DNA of 12,948 bases from Rickettsiales bacterium (GTDB taxonomy: Bacteria; Pseudomonadota; Alphaproteobacteria; TMED127). Position numbers and translations under genes: made by a program. The notes under the pieces are model-generated. The model made no database searches and was not told where the DNA came from. It saw only the letters and a list, made by a program, of their open reading frames with translations. The DNA is taken from positions 983-13,930 of the forward strand of contig PALU01000046.1 in NCBI GenBank assembly GCA_002706585.1, written 5' to 3'. Each line of letters opens with the position of its first letter. Within the stretch, counting starts at the first letter, position 1. Positions 1 to 6,438 of this stretch are shown here, in pieces.

Positions 1-550
1 TTATAAATAAAGTATCACTCAAATTATTGAATTTTTCATTTATTAATAAAGGACATTCTTTGTAAATAATATTGGTATAATTATTTTTTTGCGTTTTAGT
101 ATTAGCTTTTTTTTTCAAATAATAATTTATTTCATTAAAATTAATTTGTTTTAAAATTTGAAGTCTACTGTATTTAATTTTTTTCTTTACGAAATTAAAA
201 GTAATATTTTTTGTTACATTTTTTTTTAAATATTCCAAAACATATTTATTTGTTTTGGTCATTTGTATTTTTGTAACTTTATTCTTAATTTTATTATTTG
301 AATATATCTTGATCATGAAAAAGATACTTGAATTAATAAATATCTCATTAATAATTGACCTTTTTAAACCAATAGAAATTTTCTCTTTAGAAAGATATGT
401 GTCTACTTGACCTAATATTTTATATAATAATTTTAAAATTTTTTTAAAATTTTTTTTGTCAATTAAGTCATAGGCACTTTTCTTCCTCTTAATTAGTATG
501 TCATCAGGTGAAAAAGAATAGTATTCTTTTTTAGTTGTTCTAAATTCCAT
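1..550 (-). CDS. Unrecognised protein, C-terminus cut off by the window edge
   Basis: An ATG at 550-548 opens a minus-strand frame that stays free of stops for 183 codons to the left edge, so this is the N-terminal part of a longer protein. It begins MEFRTTKKEYYSFSPDDILI and is rich in Lys, Asn and Ile, like its neighbours. I see no signal peptide, no clear transmembrane segment, no Rossmann Gly motif and no catalytic signature I know. The region around residues 40-80 looks helical with mixed charge. The start lies two bases after the TAA of the PIG-L deacetylase gene, so it is almost certainly the last visible gene of the leftward operon and is probably translationally coupled to it. By context it should act in glycan precursor synthesis or transfer, but the visible sequence does not show a function. 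I am confident it is a gene and unsure of its role. Confidence 0.75.
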   Translation of the reverse strand, partial: MEFRTTKKEYYSFSPDDILIKRKKSAYDLIDKKNFKKILKLLYKILGQVDTYLSKEKISIGLKRSIINEIFINSSIFFMIKIYSNNKIKNKVTKIQMTKTNKYVLEYLKKNVTKNITFNFVKKKIKYSRLQILKQINFNEINYYLKKKANTKTQKNNYTNIIYKECPLLINEKFNNLSDTLFI

Positions 551-552
551 TA

Positions 553-1215
553 TTACATTCTTTCAAAACCAAGTTCGAAAGCTTCGGCATATTCCGTTGA
601 AATTGTTGAACCTCTATTCATTGCTAAATTTTTAATGTTATTTAAAGATCTTGGATGAGGAAATTTTCTTAGTTCAGTAGAATAACTTTTCATAGCTTCA
701 ATTTTCTTTTTGAGATTTTTTTTGGAAATTTTAACGAATATATTTGGATTAAAATTTTCTGATACAAAATTCCATTCGCTGCTTGAAAGTATTTCAAAAC
801 ATAAAATTTTTTTGATAAAACCAGTTTTCTTTATTGGTCGACAAGCCGTTATTGTTGCTTGATTACAAATTTTATGATCAATATTTAAATCTTTTGGGGA
901 ATGCGTAAAAATTAATTCTGGTTTTATTTTGGAAATTATATTTTCAATGTATTGAATGATTTCGATTAATTTTATACTATCTAATGCATTATCCGGAAAA
1001 TCAGCATTAAAAATTTTTTTTATTCCTAAAATTTTTTTTGCTTTTTTTGTTTCAATTAATTTTTTTGATAGGTCTTTTTCGGTCCTTTTTGCTTCTCCTT
1101 TAGTTAAATGAACACAGAAAAAGTTATATTTTTTGCTTAAACTATCAATTGTTCCACCACAACCTAAAACTTCATCATCAGGATGTGAACAAATTATAAG
1201 AGCATTTTTTTTCAT
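553..1215 (-). CDS. PIG-L/LmbE family N-deacetylase (sugar de-N-acetylase)
   Basis: A 220-residue protein of the usual length for the PIG-L (LmbE-like) family, zinc hydrolases that remove N-acetyl groups from GlcNAc-type sugars (MshB, BshB and PIG-L are members). The signature SHPDDEVLGCGGT is at residues 10-22, giving metal ligands His11 and Asp14 and the catalytic-base Asp13. The second signature NIDHK, residues 111-115, supplies His114 as the third ligand. There is no signal peptide, so it is cytosolic. The ATG start is five bases after the stop of the Gfo/Idh gene; no convincing ribosome binding site is visible. In this operon the likely substrate is an N-acetylated nucleotide sugar or sugar intermediate derived from the PseB/PseC route; the exact substrate is inference. 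An unrelated detoxifying deacetylase is possible but unlikely between sugar genes. Confidence 0.88.
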   Translation of the reverse strand: MKKNALIICSHPDDEVLGCGGTIDSLSKKYNFFCVHLTKGEAKRTEKDLSKKLIETKKAKKILGIKKIFNADFPDNALDSIKLIEIIQYIENIISKIKPELIFTHSPKDLNIDHKICNQATITACRPIKKTGFIKKILCFEILSSSEWNFVSENFNPNIFVKISKKNLKKKIEAMKSYSTELRKFPHPRSLNNIKNLAMNRGSTISTEYAEAFELGFERM

Positions 1216-1220
1216 AATTT

Positions 1221-2168
1221 TTATAAATTTTTAAAACTATTTTTTTTTATATGACTTACTATAGAATGAATATTTAAATTACTAGTTAGATTTTGATTTT
1301 CCTTTTTTTCAAATATTAATCTGTAAAAATCTATAATTTCTTCAATATATTCTTTATTATTATCTAGCTTAAATTTTTTTATATTATTTTTTTTTTCTTT
1401 AATTTGTAAAAGACCATTACTTATATCAGCTTCGAGATATTTTTTTGAACCACATATTTTTATAGTTCTTTTTTTATTTTTGTTAATGTAATCCAATTGA
1501 ATATTTGAAATTACTTTATTTTCATGTTTCAAGATAATATTTGCATATTCATCAGATTTTATTTTAAGTATGTTTAAGTTTTCGATAAAGTAAGATTTTA
1601 ATTTTGATCTACCAAAAAAATATTCAGCTAAATCTAGCTCATGTATACTATCTAAAAGAACACCACCATAAAATTTAGAATTTGTATAGCTATTCCTAAA
1701 ATTATATTTTTTTCTCCAACTTGGTAAGTATGAACTCATCATAAAATTTGCCCAATAAATTTTTCCAAGGGTTTTGTTTATTAATTTTTTTTTAATAAAT
1801 TTTATTATTTCTCTAAATCTCAAATTAAATCCAACATAAATTATTTTTCTTTTATTATAATCTAAAATTTTTTTACTTAATTTCTTAGTGTTTAAAATAA
1901 AAGGTTTTTCGATAAAAATATTTTTTTTTAATTTCATGAATTTTTTTAAATAATTTTCATGAGTGATCAATGGAGAGCAAATAAATACATCTTCACAATT
2001 GTCGTAGATATATTTTAAATCACTAATTTTACTAAACCTAGAATCATATATGGTTATTTTAGAATTTAATTTTTTTAAGTTTTTAAAATGTCTCTTTCCA
2101 ATAGACCCAAAACCAATCAGCCCTATTTTTCTTCCTGAAATTTTTTTTTTTATTGAGGTGATTTTCAT
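1221..2168 (-). CDS. Gfo/Idh/MocA family NAD(P)-dependent oxidoreductase
   Basis: A 315-residue protein with a Rossmann fold near the N-terminus: GLIGFGSIGKRH at residues 16-27 contains GxGxxG (G19, G21, G24). The family motif EKPF is at residues 87-90, with Lys88 the expected catalytic lysine. The C-terminal domain carries GGVLLDSIHELD (168-179), whose His176 and Asp179 match the conserved D-x-x-x-H-x-x-D region of Gfo/Idh/MocA sugar dehydrogenases. These enzymes oxidise or reduce a ring carbon of a sugar or nucleotide sugar using a tightly bound nicotinamide cofactor. The C-terminal half is more diverged and Lys-rich. The ATG lies 15 bases after the pseC stop without an obvious Shine-Dalgarno. 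Gfo/Idh genes commonly occur in nonulosonate and legionaminate-type clusters, but the substrate here cannot be read from sequence. An 11-T run at 2141-2151 falls in codons 7-10. Confidence 0.87.
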   Translation of the reverse strand: MKITSIKKKISGRKIGLIGFGSIGKRHFKNLKKLNSKITIYDSRFSKISDLKYIYDNCEDVFICSPLITHENYLKKFMKLKKNIFIEKPFILNTKKLSKKILDYNKRKIIYVGFNLRFREIIKFIKKKLINKTLGKIYWANFMMSSYLPSWRKKYNFRNSYTNSKFYGGVLLDSIHELDLAEYFFGRSKLKSYFIENLNILKIKSDEYANIILKHENKVISNIQLDYINKNKKRTIKICGSKKYLEADISNGLLQIKEKKNNIKKFKLDNNKEYIEEIIDFYRLIFEKKENQNLTSNLNIHSIVSHIKKNSFKNL

Positions 2169-2183
2169 TTTAGAATGAATAGA

Positions 2184-3344
2184 TTAATTTCTATAAATTT
2201 TTTCAATCTCTTTAATAATAGTATTTGCAATATATTTAGCATCTTTTAAATCTATATGTTCATGAATTGGTATACTTATTTCTTTATTGAAATATTCTTG
2301 GCTTTTTGGAAAAAACTTATTTTTTTCTTTTAGAAAAGGTTGTTTATTTAATGGTAAATAATGTATTTGAGTAAAAATATTTTTTTTTTTTAAATTATTC
2401 ATTAATTTCAGTTTATTTATTTTATAATAATTTTTTAAAAATATTGGATATAAATGATAAGAGCATTTTATATCTTTAGAAATTTGCAAGTAATCTACAA
2501 ATTTATTTTCTTTAAATAAAAGATTATAATATTTAGCGATTTTTCTTCTATGTAAAATTTTATTTTTTATATTAGCTAATTGACTTAAGCCTAATGAACA
2601 ATTGATATCACTAATTCTAAAATTATAACCTGGATAATAAATTTTATAGTAGTTGTGATAAAAATTTTTGTTCTTTAATCTGTATTTTTCATAACCGTGG
2701 TTTACAATTTTAAGTAATTTTTCATAAATTTTTTTGTTATTTGTGAGAACCGCACCACCTTCCCCTGTAGTTATTAGTTTAGTTGGATGAAATGATAGTG
2801 TCGAAATATCACAAAATGAATTATCACATATATTATAATTTTTTTTATCCTTTTTAAATTTAGTGCCTAATGCATGGCATGCATCGTCAATAATTTTTAC
2901 TTTGAACTTATTACAGATGTTTCTTATAGATTTAAGATCTCCAATATTTCCGTTTAAATGAACATTTATTAAACAACTAATTTTATTTTTTTTTAAAACT
3001 TTTTTTAAGGTTTCTGGTTCTATCAATCCACTTTTTTCAGATACGTCAACCAATTTTACTTTGTAACCACTTAATAGAACACTGCTCGCAGATGCTACAA
3101 AAGTTATATTCGGTACAGCAATTGTGCTATTATTCTTTAAGGATAAAGATCTTATTGCTGCAATTAAAGCTGAAGTTCCATTATTTACAGCAACTACATA
3201 TTTCGATTTAGTATATTTTTTAAGATTTTTTTCAAATTGTCTAACAGCTGGACCTCTGCTCAAATCTTGAAACAGAAGTGTTTTTTTTACATTAGTTATA
3301 TCTGAGCTATTTATTTTTTGCTTAGAGTAGTTATATTTTTTCAA
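2184..3344 (-). CDS. pseC: PseC-type PLP aminotransferase (UDP-4-keto-6-deoxy-L-AltNAc 4-aminotransferase)
   Basis: A 386-residue DegT/DnrJ/EryC1/StrS-family aminotransferase, normal length for PseC. The N-terminus (YSKQKINSSDI, then the RGPAV turn at 30-34) and NNGTSALIAAI (54-64) match PseC strongly. DDACHALG (153-160) provides the pyridine-binding Asp, and SFHPTKLITTGEGGAVL (184-200) contains the Schiff-base Lys189 and the PseC-like TTGEGG stretch. PseC uses glutamate to aminate C4 of the PseB product, yielding UDP-4-amino-4,6-dideoxy-beta-L-AltNAc. The start codon is TTG at 3344-3342, overlapping the pseB TGA as TTGA. A strong Shine-Dalgarno GGAGAG sits at 3359-3354, nine bases upstream, and the protein begins exactly where PseC proteins begin, which fixes this start. 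It lies directly after pseB, the standard gene order. A LegC- or other 4-amino-sugar role is less likely given pseB. Confidence 0.88.
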   Translation of the reverse strand: MKKYNYSKQKINSSDITNVKKTLLFQDLSRGPAVRQFEKNLKKYTKSKYVVAVNNGTSALIAAIRSLSLKNNSTIAVPNITFVASASSVLLSGYKVKLVDVSEKSGLIEPETLKKVLKKNKISCLINVHLNGNIGDLKSIRNICNKFKVKIIDDACHALGTKFKKDKKNYNICDNSFCDISTLSFHPTKLITTGEGGAVLTNNKKIYEKLLKIVNHGYEKYRLKNKNFYHNYYKIYYPGYNFRISDINCSLGLSQLANIKNKILHRRKIAKYYNLLFKENKFVDYLQISKDIKCSYHLYPIFLKNYYKINKLKLMNNLKKKNIFTQIHYLPLNKQPFLKEKNKFFPKSQEYFNKEISIPIHEHIDLKDAKYIANTIIKEIEKIYRN

Positions 3345-4318
3345 AGAACAGTTCTCTCCAATTGATTATCTTTGATCCAGAATTTATTCGTATTACTAGA
3401 ATATTCAAATTTATCTTTTGTTTTTTTTCCACGCAACTTATATTTTTTTTGTGTCCAAAATTTAAATTCAGGTAAAATTGTATAATATTTACCACAATCA
3501 AAAACATTTTTAGTTTCTTGATGTATCAATGTTTCATGTATTTTTTCTCCAGGTCTAATACCAATATTATTAATTTTAGCTTTAGGCAAAAATACTTTTA
3601 TACAATTAATAATTTTCATACTTTTCATTTTAGGTATAAAAATTTCGCCTCCTTCCATTTTATTTATAGATTGACCAACAAAATTCACTGCTTCTTCAAT
3701 TGTTATCCAAAATCTTGTCATATCTTTATGAGTTAAATTAAAACTTTTTTGATTATTTTTTTTTGATGATTTCAACTTTTCAATTAAACTTCCTCTAGAC
3801 CCAAGAACATTTCCATAACGAACAACAGCAAATTTAGTTTTTCCAGCTGTTATATTATTTGAGGCAATAAATATTTTTTCAGCACATAGTTTTGTTGATC
3901 CATAAAGATTTATTGGATTAACAGCTTTGTCAGTTGATACCAGTATACATTTTTTTACTTTATTTTTTGTGCACGCATTTATTAAATTATTTGAACCTAA
4001 AATATTAGTCGAAATAGTTTCCATAGGATTATATTCGGCAAACGGCACATGTTTCAAAGCAGCAGCATGCACCACGATATCCATACCGCTAGTTGCAAGT
4101 TCAAGTCTTTTTTGATCTCTTACATCACCAATAAAAAGACGAACATTTTTTTTAAACAAATTACTATTTTCTAGGTCGTGAAATTTATGTTCATCTCGCG
4201 CATAAATACAAATTTTACTTGGTTTATATTTTAAATTATTTAGGTAATGTATAAACGCTTTACCAAATGTACCGGTTCCACCTGTTATTAAAATATTTTT
4301 TTTAAAAAATTCTCTCAT
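3341..4318 (-). CDS. pseB: PseB-type UDP-GlcNAc 4,6-dehydratase (5-inverting)
   Basis: A 325-residue extended short-chain dehydrogenase/reductase, close to the 330 or so of PseB/FlaA1. ILITGGTGTFGK (9-20) is the NADP-binding glycine motif. IGDVRD (63-68) and HAAALKHVPFAEYNP (84-98) are typical of the PseB/CapD/FlaA1 group. LVSTDKAVNPINLYGSTK (126-143) carries the expected catalytic Asp130, Lys131 and Tyr139, with Lys143 completing YxxxK. VVRYGNVLGSRGS (165-177) is also characteristic. There are no membrane segments, which separates it from the long membrane-bound WbpM/CapD dehydratases. It should convert UDP-GlcNAc to UDP-4-keto-6-deoxy-L-AltNAc, the first step of pseudaminic acid synthesis, feeding PseC encoded next. 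The ATG is two bases after the stop of the dehydrogenase gene; its own TGA overlaps the pseC TTG. A generic short 4,6-dehydratase without C5 inversion is the main alternative. Confidence 0.88.
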   Translation of the reverse strand: MREFFKKNILITGGTGTFGKAFIHYLNNLKYKPSKICIYARDEHKFHDLENSNLFKKNVRLFIGDVRDQKRLELATSGMDIVVHAAALKHVPFAEYNPMETISTNILGSNNLINACTKNKVKKCILVSTDKAVNPINLYGSTKLCAEKIFIASNNITAGKTKFAVVRYGNVLGSRGSLIEKLKSSKKNNQKSFNLTHKDMTRFWITIEEAVNFVGQSINKMEGGEIFIPKMKSMKIINCIKVFLPKAKINNIGIRPGEKIHETLIHQETKNVFDCGKYYTILPEFKFWTQKKYKLRGKKTKDKFEYSSNTNKFWIKDNQLERTVL

Positions 4319-4320
4319 TT

Positions 4321-5547
4321 TTATAAGCTAATGTAGTTAAAATTTTTTTTTCCAATAAATTTTAAATTTTTGTTTAAGTCTATTAAATTTCCATTTGTTT
4401 TAAGAATACTCTTTAAATTATTTTTAATGAATTTAAATAACTTTTTATGAGGAACTACGAAAATTATAGTATCATAAAATTGTTTTTTATAATTTAGCAC
4501 ATTTTTAGGAGTTTTTTCCAGTTTTTTAACATGTGGATCGTAAAAATATATTTTTTTATTTTTAGAAATCATTTTTAATAACTCAAGGTTTTTTGAATTT
4601 CTGAGATCATTTGTGTTCTCTTTAAATGATACACCTAAGAATAAAACTTTGTCATTTTTATTTATGTATTTTGTAATTTTTTTTTTGTAAAAAAAAGACA
4701 TGTCTTCATTAGTTTCTCTAGCAGACATAAAAACTTTTGGTTTAAAATTTATTCTTTCACATAAAAATTTTAAATAATAAGGGTCAACACCTATACAATG
4801 TCCACCAACTAAACCAGGTTTGAATTTAAGAAAATTCCATTTAGTTTCAGATGCATTTAAAACATCGTGAATAGAAACATTTAATTTATTAAATATTTTT
4901 GTTAATTCGTTAATTAGCCCAATATTGATATCTCGCTGGACATTTTCAATTAATTTTGCTGCTTCCGCAACCCTTATATTTTTGGCTTTATAAATTTTAT
5001 TATTATTTATAGATCCATAAACCTCAGACATCTTAAGCAATGTTTTAGAGTTATTTGCTGAAATAACTTTAGTTATTTTGTTAATAGTATTTTTTTTATC
5101 TCCAGGATTTATTCTTTCAGGGGAATAACCAACATTAAGTTCATTATACGATTTTTTAAAATTATTCTTTACCAGTTCCTCTGTTGCTCCTGGATAGTAA
5201 GTACTTTCAAAAACCAAGATATCTTTTTTTGTAATTATACTAGAAATTTTTTTTAATGCAGAATTTAAAATTTGTAAGTTAGGTTTTTTTTTAATATTTA
5301 CCGGTGTTGGAAGGCAAATAATATAAAAATTACAATTTTTTATATCTTTTAAATTTGAAGTAAAAAATAATTTTTTATTAATGTTCTTTATTTCATTTGT
5401 TAAGTCTACACCTTTTTTAAGACTATTTATTCTTTTTTTATTAATGTCAAAACCGTATGTGGTATATTTTTTTGATAATTCATTTGCGAGGGGTAGCCCT
5501 ACATATCCAAGACCAATAACACATATTGAAGTATTCTTTTTAATCAT
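4321..5547 (-). CDS. tviB: UDP-N-acetylhexosamine 6-dehydrogenase, TviB/WbpO type
   Basis: A 408-residue nucleotide-sugar dehydrogenase. Domain order is an NAD-binding N-domain (IGLGYVGLPLA, 11-21), a central helical domain and a C-terminal UDP-binding domain. Family landmarks are FESTYYPGATEE (113-124), VGYSPERINPGDKK (139-152), VAEAAKLIENVQRD (193-206, Lys198), and GGHCIGVDPYY (248-258) with the catalytic thiol Cys251. The PGLVGGHCIGVDPYYL and YSPERINPGDKK wording matches TviB/WbpO, which oxidise C6 of UDP-GlcNAc or UDP-GalNAc to the uronic acid with two NAD, rather than UDP-glucose dehydrogenases. It is the first gene of the leftward operon, with 112 bases of divergent intergenic DNA upstream, and pseB follows after two bases. 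No Shine-Dalgarno is evident. Which epimer it uses is not decidable by eye. The product is a candidate substrate for the AsnB-type enzyme at the other end of the window. Confidence 0.9.
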   Translation of the reverse strand: MIKKNTSICVIGLGYVGLPLANELSKKYTTYGFDINKKRINSLKKGVDLTNEIKNINKKLFFTSNLKDIKNCNFYIICLPTPVNIKKKPNLQILNSALKKISSIITKKDILVFESTYYPGATEELVKNNFKKSYNELNVGYSPERINPGDKKNTINKITKVISANNSKTLLKMSEVYGSINNNKIYKAKNIRVAEAAKLIENVQRDINIGLINELTKIFNKLNVSIHDVLNASETKWNFLKFKPGLVGGHCIGVDPYYLKFLCERINFKPKVFMSARETNEDMSFFYKKKITKYINKNDKVLFLGVSFKENTNDLRNSKNLELLKMISKNKKIYFYDPHVKKLEKTPKNVLNYKKQFYDTIIFVVPHKKLFKFIKNNLKSILKTNGNLIDLNKNLKFIGKKNFNYISL

Positions 5548-5659
5548 AAAATTTTATTGATTTATAGTAATAAATTAATTGAAGCAATGAAAATAAATTT
5601 AATATTAATTACTTTTAATGATATTTATATTTAAATTATCTAAAGAATAAAAATACTTA
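5548..5659. promoter_or_regulatory. Divergent intergenic region between tviB-type gene and PhyH gene, weak promoter candidates
   Basis: This almost purely A/T stretch of 112 bases must hold promoters for the leftward operon and probably for the rightward oxygenase gene. On the minus strand TATAAA at 5566-5561 with TTGCTT at 5587-5582 (15-base spacer) is a poor match to the sigma-70 form. On the plus strand TTGAAG (5579-5584) followed after 16 bases by AATATT (5601-5606) is equally weak. A perfect 10-base palindrome TTAATATTAA lies at 5599-5608. In DNA this AT-rich, such matches arise easily by chance, so I give the region, not an exact promoter. Confidence 0.35.
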
Positions 5660-6433
5660 ATGAAAAATATATTTAAAATAAAGTCTGATTTGAAGAAAAA
5701 TGGTTTTTCAGTAATCAAGAAATTTTATTCGTTAAAAAAATGTGATTTAATAAAAAAAAAGTTAGAAAAAGTTTTAGAACAAAGAATAAAAAAAAAAAAT
5801 TATATAGGAAAAAAAAACACTATAGTTTTATATAATTATTTTTTAGAAGATAAACAATTAGGTGAATTGATATTTAACAAAAGAATAAATTCAATCTTAA
5901 CTAAAATTATAGAAAAAAATTATGGATTAACAAGCGCATCAGCAAGAAACAAGGTAAAATTTTCATTAAATAACAAAAAATTCAAAAAACAATCTGCAAG
6001 TGGTAATAAATGGCATACAGATAATCGATATATTAGTGGAATGGCACTGAGCCCGTCTATTTCATATTTTATAATTACCGCCATAGATAATATGAAAAAA
6101 GAGAATGGTTGCACATTATATCTACCTAAATCTCATTTAATGAAAAAAAAAATATCTAAAAATTTTAAAACAAAAAAATATTGTTTTTTAGAGGCAGACA
6201 AAGGATCAATTATTATTTTAGATACTAATTTGGCTCACAAAGCTGGATTTGCATCTGAATTAGATAGATGGGCAATTTTTAATATGTATAGTCCTTGGTT
6301 TGTAAAACCATACTATGAATATTATAAAATAAAAAAAATTCCAAACTTTTCAAAAGAAATTAAAAAAGTATTACATTATAATTATATTCCTCCAACTGAT
6401 TTTAATAGAATTCGAAACACAGTTAAAAAATAA
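5660..6433 (+). CDS. Phytanoyl-CoA dioxygenase (PhyH) family Fe(II)/2-oxoglutarate oxygenase
   Basis: A 257-residue protein of usual PhyH-family length. The iron-binding facial triad is visible: KWHTDNRY (118-124) gives His119-x-Asp121, and DTNLAHKAG (188-196) gives the distal His193. Arg203 in DRWAIFNMY (202-210) is in place to bind 2-oxoglutarate. ENGCTLYLPKSH (148-159) is the family's NG...PxSH element, and SPWFVKP (211-217) is a typical ending. Such enzymes hydroxylate or otherwise oxidise small molecules, and some act on lipids, amino acids or secondary metabolites. No substrate can be read from the sequence; the setting suggests a sugar or glycan-linked group. It stands alone on the plus strand between minus-strand genes and ends five bases from the convergent fusion gene. 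The Lys-rich N-terminus includes a 12-A run at 5788-5799 and a 9-A run at 5752-5760. No signal peptide; cytosolic. Confidence 0.85.
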   Translation: MKNIFKIKSDLKKNGFSVIKKFYSLKKCDLIKKKLEKVLEQRIKKKNYIGKKNTIVLYNYFLEDKQLGELIFNKRINSILTKIIEKNYGLTSASARNKVKFSLNNKKFKKQSASGNKWHTDNRYISGMALSPSISYFIITAIDNMKKENGCTLYLPKSHLMKKKISKNFKTKKYCFLEADKGSIIILDTNLAHKAGFASELDRWAIFNMYSPWFVKPYYEYYKIKKIPNFSKEIKKVLHYNYIPPTDFNRIRNTVKK

Positions 6434-6438
6434 TTTAT

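Noticed and set aside
3518..4115. Two short plus-strand open frames (3518-3736 and 3927-4115)
   Set aside because: Both lie antisense within pseB, which has intact catalytic motifs; their Phe/Cys/Ser-rich translations resemble no protein.
5920..6114. Short minus-strand open frame
   Set aside because: It is antisense to the conserved core of the PhyH gene, including the His-x-Asp codons, and has no recognisable content.
6434..6438. Possible bidirectional terminator between the convergent PhyH and fusion genes
   Set aside because: Only five bases separate the stop codons and no GC-containing hairpin is seen around them; any T-rich runs match background.
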